Source: Candidatus Saccharicenans sp.
GTDB taxonomy: Bacteria; Acidobacteriota; Aminicenantia; Aminicenantales; Saccharicenantaceae
DNA length: 64,000 nucleotides
Direction of reading: 5' to 3'
Assembly: GCA_024653215.1 (NCBI GenBank)
Contig: JANLFU010000003.1
Location: 1 to 64,000 of the forward strand
Shown: one piece after another, positions 16,555 to 24,594 of the stretch
How the letters are laid out: each line of letters starts with the position of its first letter
How positions within the stretch are numbered: position 1 is the stretch's first letter
Made by a program: the position numbers and the translations under genes
The notes under the pieces: model-generated
Seen by the model: the letters and a program-made list of their open reading frames with translations, nothing else
Database searches by the model: none
What the model was told of the DNA's origin: nothing

Positions 16555-16949
16555 AGATAGGCGTGTTTATCCCTGAACTTCTCCGCCACCTGTTTAAGAA
16601 ACCGGCCACGGTTGATTACCCGTTCCAGAAACTGGAGGTGCCCAGGGATTTCCGGGGTTCGCCCTACCTCCGCCCCGAGCTGTGCATAGTCTGCCGGGCC
16701 TGCGAGCGCGACTGCCCGGCCGAAGCCATCGAAATTACGGCCACCAACGAGGCCGAGAAGAGATTCAGGATGGTCATCCACAACGACCGCTGCATCCACT
16801 GCGCCCAGTGCGTGGACTCCTGTCCGACCGACGCCATGCAGATGGACACCAAGTTTGAAATCTCCGACTACGACCGCCACAACCTGAAGATGGAATGGGA
16901 ATACGTCCGGGCGGTGGTCAAGCCCAAATCCGAGCCCAAGACTTCATAG
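16551..16949 (+). CDS. NuoI-like ferredoxin subunit, two [4Fe-4S] clusters
   Basis: A 132-residue subunit with two classic [4Fe-4S] motifs: Cys45, 48, 51 and 55 (CIVCRACERDCP) and Cys81, 84, 87 and 91 (CIHCAQCVDSCP). It is the likely entry point for electrons from a soluble ferredoxin, since no NADH-oxidising module (NuoE, F, G) or formate dehydrogenase is encoded nearby. A short N-terminal segment may lie along the membrane as in NuoI. The ferredoxin partner is inferred from related Ech and Mbh enzymes. Confidence 0.94.
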   Translation: MKIGVFIPELLRHLFKKPATVDYPFQKLEVPRDFRGSPYLRPELCIVCRACERDCPAEAIEITATNEAEKRFRMVIHNDRCIHCAQCVDSCPTDAMQMDTKFEISDYDRHNLKMEWEYVRAVVKPKSEPKTS

Positions 16950-17030
16950 GAACCTGAGGCCGCCGGGGTTGATTTGCCCGGCACCCGGGATTAAATTAAG
17001 AGCGGACCGAGACCTGGAGGGGAGGGGCGG

Positions 17031-17534
17031 ATGCCTGACCGCTGGGTTGAATTTCTTAAGAAAGAACTGAAGGGTATAGACCGGTTGCTGGTCCTGGGCA
17101 CGGGCAACGCCCTTAAGGCCGACGATGCGGCCGGGTTGCTGGTGGCCAGCCTGCTCGACCGGCGCCTCAGCCGCCGCCAGAAGGCCAGAATCAAAGTCCT
17201 CCGGGTTTACGAGCTAATCGATTCTTACAACCGCAGGATAAAGCGCCTGAAGCCCTCTCACCTGATAATAGTCGACGCCCTGGACACCGGGCACCAGCCG
17301 GGATACATCATGGCCACCAGGCTGGAGCCCGGCCGGAGAAAAAAGAAGAAGATAAGTAGCGAATTCTACCAGTTACTGGAAAAGCTGACCGCCGATTCAG
17401 CCTGTCGAATTTACTTTATCGGAATTCAACCGGCTTTGCTCGACTTCGGGCACCCAATTTCCCCGCCGGTTAAAGAAGCCTCTCGCCGGGTGGCCGAATT
17501 CATATCGACCCTGGCCACCGGCTCCATTCGCTGA
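17031..17534 (+). CDS. Hydrogenase maturation protease (HycI/HyaD family)
   Basis: A 167-residue peptidase that removes the C-terminal tail of the hydrogenase large subunit after nickel insertion. Typical motifs are LGTGNALKADDAAG (first acidic metal ligand region), IVDALDTG (second Asp) and FIGIQPALLDFGHPISPPV, very close to HycI. The ATG at 17031 follows GGAGGGGAGGGG. It lies 81 bp after the last structural subunit and would act on the tail after Arg359 of the NuoD-like protein. The match supports a functional [NiFe] enzyme. Confidence 0.88.
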   Translation: MPDRWVEFLKKELKGIDRLLVLGTGNALKADDAAGLLVASLLDRRLSRRQKARIKVLRVYELIDSYNRRIKRLKPSHLIIVDALDTGHQPGYIMATRLEPGRRKKKKISSEFYQLLEKLTADSACRIYFIGIQPALLDFGHPISPPVKEASRRVAEFISTLATGSIR

Positions 17535-17537
17535 GGC

Positions 17538-18635
17538 CTAAATTTTCATCGGCATCAGCACGTACAGATAGACCCCTTTGCTTTCAGCTTCCGGTTTTAT
17601 CAGCACGGCGCTGTTCTCGTCTTTTATCTCAAAAATCACCCGGTCCGAGGTAACCGTTCCCAGGAAATCGAGCAGATACTGAGAGTTGAAGCCTATCTCC
17701 AGGTCCTTGCCCTGGTAATCCACGGCCAGCTTGTCCCTGGCTTCACCGAATTCCGGGTTGGAGGAGAAGAGCTTCAGCTCTCCGGCCTTCAGGTCGAACT
17801 TTATGCCTCGAGACTTTTCAGAGGACAGGATGGAGACCCGTTTTATGGCATTGACCAGGGCCTCTCTTTCTATGTTAAGAATGTTGGGGTTATCCCTGGG
17901 CATGACCGCCTGGTAGTTGGGGAACTTACTCTCAATTATCCGGCTGATCAGCATCCTGTTCTTTACCCGGAAAAACAGGCTGTTGTCGTCAAAGTCAAAC
18001 TCCACCCGCTCGTCGTCGAACTTTTTAAGCTCATTCAGGGTCTTTTTGGAGATAATCTGATTAATCTCTTTTTCAACCCTTAAATCTTCAAACTCTCTCT
18101 TGGTGTAGGACAGTCGGTGGCCGTCGGTGCTGACCAGTTCCAGCTGGTTGTTCTTAATCGACAGAAGGGCACCATTAAGGTAATAGCGTTGTTCCTGGGT
18201 AATAGCATAAAGGACACAATCAATCATCTCCTTGAAATCGGATACGTTCCAGGAAATGGCCCTTTCAAAACCGGAATCCTGGATGGCCGGAAAATCCTCC
18301 TCCGGCGCGGTCAGGACCTTGATCTCACTCTCTCCCGACCTGACCACCAGGTGCTCTTCCTTTTTTATGAACTCAATGGTTTGGTCCTCAGGTAATAACT
18401 TTATAAAATCAAACAACTTTCTTCCGTTGACGGCCACTTTCCCTTCCTGCCTGACCTCGGCCTCAAAGCTGGTCTTAAGGCCCACTTCCAGGTCAGTTCC
18501 CATCAACTCGACGCTGCCCCGGCCCGCCTTAACCAGAACGTTGGACAGGATGGGCATGGTCGTTCTTTTTTCCACAATACCCTGCAATAAACCTAATTCG
18601 TTAATAATATTGTTTTTAGTGGCTGAGAACTTCAT
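17538..18635 (-). CDS. dnaN: DNA polymerase III beta sliding clamp
   Basis: A 365-residue clamp that tethers DNA polymerase III to DNA. It begins MKFSATKNNIINELGLLQGIV and ends YLYVLMPMKI, both standard for DnaN, with the internal STDGHRLSYTK motif. The ATG at 18635 was chosen over a GTG at 18644, because the AAGGTGG ribosome site overlaps that GTG. It lies downstream of dnaA on the same strand, the common dnaA-dnaN pair, and converges with the hydrogenase operon. Confidence 0.97.
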   Translation of the reverse strand: MKFSATKNNIINELGLLQGIVEKRTTMPILSNVLVKAGRGSVELMGTDLEVGLKTSFEAEVRQEGKVAVNGRKLFDFIKLLPEDQTIEFIKKEEHLVVRSGESEIKVLTAPEEDFPAIQDSGFERAISWNVSDFKEMIDCVLYAITQEQRYYLNGALLSIKNNQLELVSTDGHRLSYTKREFEDLRVEKEINQIISKKTLNELKKFDDERVEFDFDDNSLFFRVKNRMLISRIIESKFPNYQAVMPRDNPNILNIEREALVNAIKRVSILSSEKSRGIKFDLKAGELKLFSSNPEFGEARDKLAVDYQGKDLEIGFNSQYLLDFLGTVTSDRVIFEIKDENSAVLIKPEAESKGVYLYVLMPMKI

Positions 18636-18753
18636 TTTTTCCACCTTTCTTCATGGTCAATAATATAATTAATAATCATAAAAAGGCAATAAAAAAAAAT
18701 ACAAGAAGGACGAGTGAATATGTGAAAAGCTTTATGCTTCTTTATTGATTTCA
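18636..18753. other. AT-rich dnaA-dnaN intergenic region
   Basis: This 118-bp spacer is far richer in A and T than its surroundings, with runs such as a nine-base poly-A and several TAATA-like words. It separates dnaA from dnaN. In many bacteria the DNA-unwinding element and part of oriC lie at this place. No perfect DnaA box was seen here, so its role as the unwinding element is only a suggestion. It must also contain the dnaN leader. Confidence 0.4.
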
Positions 18754-20085
18754 TCACTTTAGAAGGTGGATCAGGTTGTTGATTTCTCTGTTGAATTCCT
18801 GATCATGTTCTCTTAATTTTTCTATTTTTCTGATACTGTGAAGAACGGTGGTGTGGTGTTTACCGCCAAATTTCTTGCCGATCTCTGGTAGAGAGTTATC
18901 GGTTAATTCCTTGGCCAGGTACATGGCCACCTGCCTGGGGAAGGCCACCCGCGGTGAATTATTTTTTGACTTCAACTCGGACGGCTTGATTTTATACTGG
19001 GTGCAGACCACCTTCTGAATTTTTTCCACGGTGATGATATTGGCCGAGGCATCCAGCAGGCCCTTCAGGGCTTCCTTGGCCAGCTCCAGGTCTATTCTTG
19101 AGCCTTTGAGCGAAGCGTAGGCAATGACCCGGCGCAGGTAGCCTTCTAATTCTCGGATGTTGGAATGAACCTTGTCGGCAATATAGAGGGCCACCGGTTC
19201 GGGCAGGGCAATATCTTCCATTTCTGCCTTTTTCTTGAGGATGGCAATCCGGGTTTCAATGTCCGGCGGCCTCAGGTCGGCAATCAGGCCCCACTCAAAG
19301 CGGGAACGAAAGCGGTCTTCAAGGTGAGGAATATCCTTGGGCGGGCAATCGCTCGAAATCACTATCTGCTTCTGGCTGTCATAAAGATGGTTGAAGGTAT
19401 GGAAGAATTCCTCCTTGGTTCTCTCCCGGCCGGAGATGTAATGGATGTCGTCCATCAACAGGACGTCAACTGCCCGGTACTTCTGCCGGAACTCCAGGAT
19501 TTTTCCATACTGGAGATGGTTGATGAGCTCGTTCATGAAACGCTCGGTGGTAACATAAAGCACTTTAAGCCGGGCGTTGCTACCCATGATCTGATGCCCG
19601 ATAGCATTCATCAGGTGGGTTTTACCCAGCCCGGCCCCGCCATAGATGTACAGGGGGTTGTAGGACTTGGCCGGGTTCTTGGCCACGGCCACGGCGGCGG
19701 CGTGGGCAAATTGATTGCAGCTGCCGACCACGAAATTTTCAAAGGTGTAGTTGGGGTTGAGGTTGGCCACCTGGGTCACCGCCTGGTGGAGCTTCCTCTC
19801 GTCCGGAGAATTACGAAGAAAGGAGGTCGGGGTCTCGTCGTAAATGTACTTAATATCGAAGCTCTTGTTGAATAGTTCCTGGCAGCAGTCGTTAATCAGG
19901 CGCGAATAGTGAAAACTCAACCAGTCTTTGAAGTAGGCATTGGGGACCTTGATGTAAAGAGTTTCCCCTTCCTCTCCGATATAAGAGGTGGGCTCGAACC
20001 AGGTTTCAAAGGCCTGGCCTTCAACCCGGTTCTTGACGGCGGCCAGTATCCTGTTCCAGGGATTAACTTTATCTTCAAACTTCAT
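18754..20085 (-). CDS. dnaA: Chromosomal replication initiator DnaA
   Basis: A 443-residue AAA+ initiator. Domain I starts MKFEDKVNPWNRILAAVKN. Domain III has Walker A GGAGLGKTH and Walker B VDVLLMDDIHYI. Domain IV has the DNA-binding signature KKFGGKHHTTVLHSIRKI near the C terminus. The ATG at 20085 gives the usual family start; the frame is open a further 35 codons upstream, but that stretch holds the DnaA-box cluster. A promoter and three box-like sites lie just upstream, so autoregulation is likely. Confidence 0.98.
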   Translation of the reverse strand: MKFEDKVNPWNRILAAVKNRVEGQAFETWFEPTSYIGEEGETLYIKVPNAYFKDWLSFHYSRLINDCCQELFNKSFDIKYIYDETPTSFLRNSPDERKLHQAVTQVANLNPNYTFENFVVGSCNQFAHAAAVAVAKNPAKSYNPLYIYGGAGLGKTHLMNAIGHQIMGSNARLKVLYVTTERFMNELINHLQYGKILEFRQKYRAVDVLLMDDIHYISGRERTKEEFFHTFNHLYDSQKQIVISSDCPPKDIPHLEDRFRSRFEWGLIADLRPPDIETRIAILKKKAEMEDIALPEPVALYIADKVHSNIRELEGYLRRVIAYASLKGSRIDLELAKEALKGLLDASANIITVEKIQKVVCTQYKIKPSELKSKNNSPRVAFPRQVAMYLAKELTDNSLPEIGKKFGGKHHTTVLHSIRKIEKLREHDQEFNREINNLIHLLK

Positions 20086-20098
20086 GACGGCCCAGAAG

Positions 20099-20130
20099 AT
20101 TTCCACAAATTTTTCCACAACTGTGGAAAA
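20099..20130. promoter_or_regulatory. Cluster of three DnaA-box-like sites
   Basis: ATTTCCACA (20099-20107) and TTTTCCACA (20111-20119) on the plus strand, and TTTTCCACA on the minus strand (20122-20130). They differ from the TTATCCACA consensus by one or two bases. The last two form an inverted pair separated by 2 bp. They lie between the predicted dnaA transcription start and its ATG, well placed for autorepression or as part of the origin. Confidence 0.6.
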
Positions 20131-20168
20131 CGCCCCCGCCAGTAAATCAGGTGGGGGAAACGCAAAAA

Positions 20169-20197
20169 ATATTACCACCGGGCAGGTCAAAATTCAA
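20169..20197 (-). promoter_or_regulatory. Promoter for dnaA
   Basis: On the minus strand TTGAAT (20192-20197) and TAATAT (20169-20174) are separated by 17 bp. Transcription would start near 20162, giving a leader of about 75 nt that contains the DnaA-box cluster. Confidence 0.55.
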
Positions 20198-20432
20198 GAA
20201 ATTTTTTAATTTATTTCAAAACAAAAACAATAATCAGGATGCGTTGAGTGCTGACGGCATTTTAATCGGAGTCTCGACCGCCGGGTGGCTGGCCATGGGG
20301 CCTATGTCCGTGGCTGGCCAACCTCCGCCGGCCCCCTAAAAGTTACCGCTCTCAGTTGCGCCGGGGCCTTTTTTATGCTATACAGATATTTCCAAAAGAG
20401 AACGGTAAATCTCAAGAAAGCGAGACGATCAC
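20198..20432. other. Non-coding stretch with GC-rich fold, dnaA-rpmB
   Basis: Together with the dnaA leader this makes a 347-bp gap between divergent genes. Its first part is AT-rich. From about 20275 to 20340 there is an imperfect GC-rich hairpin whose arms contain TGGCTGGCCA and TGGCCA, plus a direct repeat of GTGGCTGGCCA. Near 20365-20376 a GGGGCC-TTTTTT end resembles a rho-independent terminator. This may be a small structured RNA or the rpmB leader. I do not recognise it as SRP RNA, tmRNA, RNase P RNA or a known riboswitch. Confidence 0.35.
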
Positions 20433-20624
20433 ATGGCCAGAGAATGTCATATCTGCCATAAAGGACCGATTTTCGGACACAGCATCAGCCATTCCAACAA
20501 GGCTTCGGCTAAAAAATGGAGCGCCAACCTCCAGCGGGTTAAAGCCAAGACCGAGAATGGCGTCCGGACCATCTGGGTCTGTACCCGCTGCCTGCGCTCG
20601 GGCCGGGTTCAGAAAGCGGTCTGA
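20433..20624 (+). CDS. rpmB: 50S ribosomal protein L28 (bL28)
   Basis: A 63-residue basic protein of the large ribosomal subunit. It has the zinc-binding form of L28, with CHIC near the N terminus and CTRC near the C terminus. The family motif ISHSNKASAKKWSANLQRV is clear. It is transcribed away from dnaA and its stop lies 2 bp from the end of the convergent relA/spoT gene. Confidence 0.95.
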   Translation: MARECHICHKGPIFGHSISHSNKASAKKWSANLQRVKAKTENGVRTIWVCTRCLRSGRVQKAV

Positions 20625-20626
20625 GG

Positions 20627-22786
20627 TCAACCCCGCTCCACCGAATCGATTTCTTTCAAGCGACTGATCTTGTCTGTGATTTTCTTAAGGTGGTCGAGGT
20701 CTTCAATCGTAATTTCCAGTGAGATGCAGGCCTGCCCGTCGCCACTGGTGCTGACCTCCGCCCTGGAAATATTTCCTTTCTGCTCGGCCACGGCTGAAGC
20801 CACCCGGGCCAGCACTCCCGGGGAATCTTTGGCCCTGATGAGCAATCTGGCCCGGAAGGTTCCGCGAAAGGCCGGGTCCCAGGCCACCTCCACCAGGCGC
20901 TGGCTGTCAAGTATTTCCTTCTGGACCAGGTAGCAGCGCTGGGCATGGACGGTCAAACCCTTGCCGGTCGTCAGGTAGCCCACCACCGGTTCGCCCTTGA
21001 TGGGAGCGCAGCAGCGGGCCAGAGTGATCATCTGTTCGTCCAGGTTCTTAATCATCAGGCCCTGGGCCGGCCCGCGCCCCGAAAATTTTTCTACCATCTT
21101 TTTTAAGATCCCGGGCGGGGGAGCCTCTTCCGACAGCCGTCCCCAGGCCAGTCTTTCCATGAATTTTTTATCGATGACTATCTTGCCCAGGCCCGCCAGG
21201 AGGAAAAAATCTTCCAGGCTGTTGAGCCGTAACCTGAACTCCTGCCCCAGCCTGTCCTTCAGGGCGGATTCTGAGCGAAGTTCGGCCGGCAGCTTGAACT
21301 TCCTGGTCTCTTTTTCCCAGAGACGCCGGCCGAGTTCGATGGCTCTTTTTCTGGTCTTGAGGTTAAGGAATTTTTTGATTTGCTGCCGGGCCGAGGCCGT
21401 GGCCACCCAGTTCAGCCAGCTGCGGTGGGGACTGCGCTCGGGCGAGGTGATGATCTCCACGATGTCGCCGGTCTTGAGCTGGGTGCGCAGCGGCATGACT
21501 TCACCGTTTATCCGGGCTTCCCTGGCCTGGAGCCCGATCTCGGTGTGAATCTTGAAGGCAAAATCCAGGGCGGTGGCTCCGGGCGGCAGGTTAATAACCT
21601 TGCCCTTGGGAGTGAAGGCATAGATCTCTTCGGGGATGAGGTTGATCTTCAGGTTTTTCAGGAATTCCCGGGGGTTTTTCTGTTCGCTGAACAGGGCGGC
21701 GATTTCCCGTAACCACTGTAACCTCTGGTCCTCGCCGGCCAGCCCGGTGGGCGCCCCTTCCTTGTATTTCCAGTGGGCGGCGATTCCGTTTTCGGCCAGC
21801 TCGTGCATCTCCCGGGTCCGGATCTGAATTTCAAAGGTCTGTTTGTTTTCGGTTATGATGGTGGTATGCAGGGACTGATAGAGGTTGGGCTTGGGCATGG
21901 CGATAAAATCGCGGAAACGTTGCGGCAGGTGCGGCCAGCGCTGGTGGATGATGCCCAGGGCCGAGTAGCAGTTTTTCACCGAGTCGGTGATGATCCTCAG
22001 GGCCAGGAAATCATAGACCTGGTCAAAATCTATGCCCTTCTTTTTCATCTTGGAGTAGACGCTGTAGAGCCGCTTGATCCGGACCTGGATTTCGGCCGGG
22101 ATGCCGTTTTCCTTGAGCAGCTGTTCCATTACCTTCTTCAGTTTCTTTAGTTCTTTTTCTCCCTTTTTCAATTCGGGTTCAACCAGGGCCACCATTCGAA
22201 AGTACTCGTCCGGTTCGACATATCGAAATGACAGGTCTTCCAGCTCGGCCCGGATTCGGCCCATGCCCAGGCGGTTGGCAATGGGCGCATAGATCTCCAG
22301 GGTCTCCTGGGCAATGCGCCGCTGCTTGTCCTCGCTCAGGTAATGCAGGGTCTTCAGGTTGTGCCAGCGGTCGGCCAGCTTGATGAAAATGACCCGCAGG
22401 TCGTCGGTCATGGCCAGGATGATTTTTCTGATGGTTTCCGCCCTGGTTTCCTCGGGTGAGGCATCCTCAACCCGGCTGATCTTGGTCACCCCTTCCACCA
22501 GGGTGGCCACCTCCCGGCCGAAATTTTCCCGGATCTCGGCCGGGGTGACCTCGGTGTCTTCCAGGACATCATGGAGAAGGCCGGCCACCAGGGTGGTCAG
22601 GTCCAGGTTCATCTCGGCCAGGATGTTGGTCACCTCGAGCGGATGGCTGAGATAGGGCTCGCCCGAACGGCGAATCTGTCCCTTGTGAGCCCTGGCCGCA
22701 AAGACGTAGGCTTTTTGCAGAACTCGCAGGTCTTTTTCCGAATACTGGCCCTGGATTTTTTCGACTATGTCATCAAAACGGATCAT
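20627..22786 (-). CDS. Bifunctional (p)ppGpp synthetase/hydrolase (Rel/SpoT)
   Basis: A 719-residue stringent-response enzyme. The hydrolase domain keeps the HD pair His72-Asp73 in GLLHDVLEDT and the HKGQIRRSGEPYLSHP motif. The synthetase domain has VYDFLALRIITD, RFRDFIAMPKPNLYQSLHTT and EIQIRTREMHELAENGIAAH. A TGS domain follows (IYAFTPKGKVINLPPGATAL), then a zinc-finger-like region with CC (ARCCAPIKGE) and a C-terminal ACT domain. Both active sites look intact, so it probably makes and degrades (p)ppGpp. It heads a minus-strand unit, or follows waaF by 30 bp. Confidence 0.96.
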   Translation of the reverse strand: MIRFDDIVEKIQGQYSEKDLRVLQKAYVFAARAHKGQIRRSGEPYLSHPLEVTNILAEMNLDLTTLVAGLLHDVLEDTEVTPAEIRENFGREVATLVEGVTKISRVEDASPEETRAETIRKIILAMTDDLRVIFIKLADRWHNLKTLHYLSEDKQRRIAQETLEIYAPIANRLGMGRIRAELEDLSFRYVEPDEYFRMVALVEPELKKGEKELKKLKKVMEQLLKENGIPAEIQVRIKRLYSVYSKMKKKGIDFDQVYDFLALRIITDSVKNCYSALGIIHQRWPHLPQRFRDFIAMPKPNLYQSLHTTIITENKQTFEIQIRTREMHELAENGIAAHWKYKEGAPTGLAGEDQRLQWLREIAALFSEQKNPREFLKNLKINLIPEEIYAFTPKGKVINLPPGATALDFAFKIHTEIGLQAREARINGEVMPLRTQLKTGDIVEIITSPERSPHRSWLNWVATASARQQIKKFLNLKTRKRAIELGRRLWEKETRKFKLPAELRSESALKDRLGQEFRLRLNSLEDFFLLAGLGKIVIDKKFMERLAWGRLSEEAPPPGILKKMVEKFSGRGPAQGLMIKNLDEQMITLARCCAPIKGEPVVGYLTTGKGLTVHAQRCYLVQKEILDSQRLVEVAWDPAFRGTFRARLLIRAKDSPGVLARVASAVAEQKGNISRAEVSTSGDGQACISLEITIEDLDHLKKITDKISRLKEIDSVERG

Positions 22787-22816
22787 GTTCCCTGAAACCG
22801 CGAATCCTCTAAAACG

Positions 22817-23821
22817 CTATCCGGCCAGAAAGGAAGCGATGACCTCGTACACTTCACCGGCCGAGAGTCTGAGCAGGCAGCGATGGTCGTAAGGGCAGGC
22901 CTTATAACTGCAGGGGGCGCAGGGAGCTGGTTTGTGGAGCGCCACCGCCGGGGGCTGCGAAGGGCCGGAGATGTGGGGGTCAGTCGGGCCGTAAATTCCA
23001 ACCACCGGGGTTCCCAGCAGGTTGGCCAGATGGGTCAGTCCGCAATCGTTGCCCAGGAAGACTTTGGCCCCGGCTATGACCCCGGCCGTTTCTTCCAGAC
23101 TGAGCCGGCCGCTGAAATCTACCAGCCGCCCCTCGAAACCATCCAGGAGCGCCCGGCTGGTCTCGCGGCTGGCGCTCGAGCCTACCAGCAGCACCTGCAG
23201 CCGGCTGTCCAGAAGTTGTTGTATCAGCTCCCTCTGCCGGCTGAGGGGCCAGATTCTGGCCGGGCCAAAGCCTGACCCCGGTTTTATGGCCACCGTGGCC
23301 AGATCAGGAGACAGCCCGGCCTGCTTTAATCGGTCCAGCGCCTGCTGACGGTAACTCCCGGGAAGGTCCAGACGAAGTGGCCGGTCGACGATTTTTAGGC
23401 CCAGGGCTTCAAGCAGCTTCAGGTAATGAAATTTCAGGTGCAGCTGGGGATCGGTGGCCCGGAGGTGGCTCTTTTTGGTCAGCATGAAACCGCGACCCTC
23501 GCGGTCATAGCCCCAGCGCTGGGGAATCCTGGCCAGGTAGAAAAGCAGGGCTGAGGCAAATGATTCGTCCAGCAGGAGGCCCAGGTCGAAGTTCATTTTT
23601 TTAAGCCGCGAGGAGGCTCGCTTCAGGCCTGAGATGTCCTTGAAATCTGGCAGGACGACCACCCGGTAGCCCGGGCAAACCTTTTGAAAAAAATCGGCGT
23701 AAGCGGGCGGGGGCAGGATGGCAATTTCGGCTGCCGGGAAATTCTCCTCCAGCGATTTCAAACAGGGGAAAGCCAGGAGGGAAGCCCCCAGGGTGCGGGG
23801 CAGATAGACCAGGATTTTCAT
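22817..23821 (-). CDS. ADP-heptose:LPS heptosyltransferase (GT9 family)
   Basis: A 334-residue glycosyltransferase of family 9, close to WaaF. It starts MKILVYLPRTLGASLLAFPC, with the conserved IKPGSGFGPARIWP region in the middle and FLGNDCGLTHLANLLGTPVVG followed by YGPTDP near the C terminus. Cysteines CAPCSYKACPYDHRC match the cysteine-rich tail of heptosyltransferase II. It would add heptose to the lipopolysaccharide inner core at the inner membrane, so an LPS-type outer membrane is likely. The exact acceptor is not deducible. Confidence 0.88.
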   Translation of the reverse strand: MKILVYLPRTLGASLLAFPCLKSLEENFPAAEIAILPPPAYADFFQKVCPGYRVVVLPDFKDISGLKRASSRLKKMNFDLGLLLDESFASALLFYLARIPQRWGYDREGRGFMLTKKSHLRATDPQLHLKFHYLKLLEALGLKIVDRPLRLDLPGSYRQQALDRLKQAGLSPDLATVAIKPGSGFGPARIWPLSRQRELIQQLLDSRLQVLLVGSSASRETSRALLDGFEGRLVDFSGRLSLEETAGVIAGAKVFLGNDCGLTHLANLLGTPVVGIYGPTDPHISGPSQPPAVALHKPAPCAPCSYKACPYDHRCLLRLSAGEVYEVIASFLAG

Positions 23822-23860
23822 CAGGTTAATTCTAAGCTGACCTCAGGGAGTTGTCAAAAA

Positions 23861-24151
23861 TTATTTCTCCGGGGCCTTGTCGGCGGTGCGGTCGGCGGGC
23901 TTTTCGTCCGGCTTCTTTTCCCGTCCGGCTTTCTGCCGACCGTTCTGGCCGTTGCCACCGGCCGGTGAATTCTTGTGGGCATAGTCGGTGATGTACCAGC
24001 CCGAGCCCTTGAACTGAATGGCCGGGCTGGAAACCAGCCGGCACAGGCTCCCGCCGCACTCCGGGCATTTATCCAGGGGCCTGGCATTTAATTTTTGCAG
24101 GACCTCAAAACGTTTATGGCATTGCTGGCATTGGTATTCGTACAACGGCAT
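23861..24151 (-). CDS. FmdB-type zinc ribbon protein
   Basis: A 96-residue protein starting MPLYEYQCQQCHKRFEVLQK, the hallmark of the FmdB/CxxC_CxxC_SSSS regulatory-protein family. Zinc ligands are Cys8, Cys11, Cys29 and Cys32. The FKGSGWYITDY motif after the ribbon is also typical. The C-terminal third is a low-complexity tail rich in Lys, Pro and Asp. The function of this family is poorly understood; transcriptional roles have been proposed. Confidence 0.85.
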   Translation of the reverse strand: MPLYEYQCQQCHKRFEVLQKLNARPLDKCPECGGSLCRLVSSPAIQFKGSGWYITDYAHKNSPAGGNGQNGRQKAGREKKPDEKPADRTADKAPEK

Positions 24152-24302
24152 CTTCCGACTCCTCGCCTCGGTCAGAAAATTGGCTGAGATTGTTTGTTTA
24201 TTATAGCAGAAAAAGGCCTGGATGGTAACTGGCGACTGAAGCCAGAATAAGACTGTATGCTCAGGCTTCCTTTAACCCCCCGTTGGTATGTTTTATCAGG
24301 GC

Positions 24303-24437
24303 TTAGACTAATCGGTCCGAGTCGTCCTGGAACTTGGGGATGCGAGATTTGAGTTTCTCCTTGCCAAAATGGAAGCCCAGCAGGAAGGTGGAAAAAAATC
24401 CGACGAAAAGCAGTAGGAACTTGAAGAGTTTTTTCAT
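24303..24437 (-). CDS. Small single-pass membrane protein
   Basis: A 44-residue reading frame: a lysine-rich start, one hydrophobic helix at about 5-22 (FKFLLLFVGFFSTFLLGFHF), and a charged tail rich in Lys, Arg and Asp. TTGACT at 24479-24484 with a weak -10 (AAAAAT) 17 bp away could be its promoter. The ribosome site is weak (AGAGAA). The positive N terminus, helix and charged tail look like a genuine small inner-membrane protein, but no family is recognised. Confidence 0.5.
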   Translation of the reverse strand: MKKLFKFLLLFVGFFSTFLLGFHFGKEKLKSRIPKFQDDSDRLV

Positions 24438-24594
24438 GGTTCTCTTTGCAAATAAATTTTTCACTAATTTTCTCTGAAAGTCAACCTCCGGTGCCAGGTT
24501 TTTATCAATTTTTTTAAAAATATTCTATTCCTCAAGGTGGGGCAGACATTTGCCGGAACAAAGCCAAAATCATACAATAAGAGGGGAGGCAGAA

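Noticed and set aside
20255-20380. SRP, tmRNA, RNase P or 6S RNA in the dnaA-rpmB gap
   Set aside because: The conserved loops and sequence tags of these RNAs were not found. Only an unassigned hairpin is reported.
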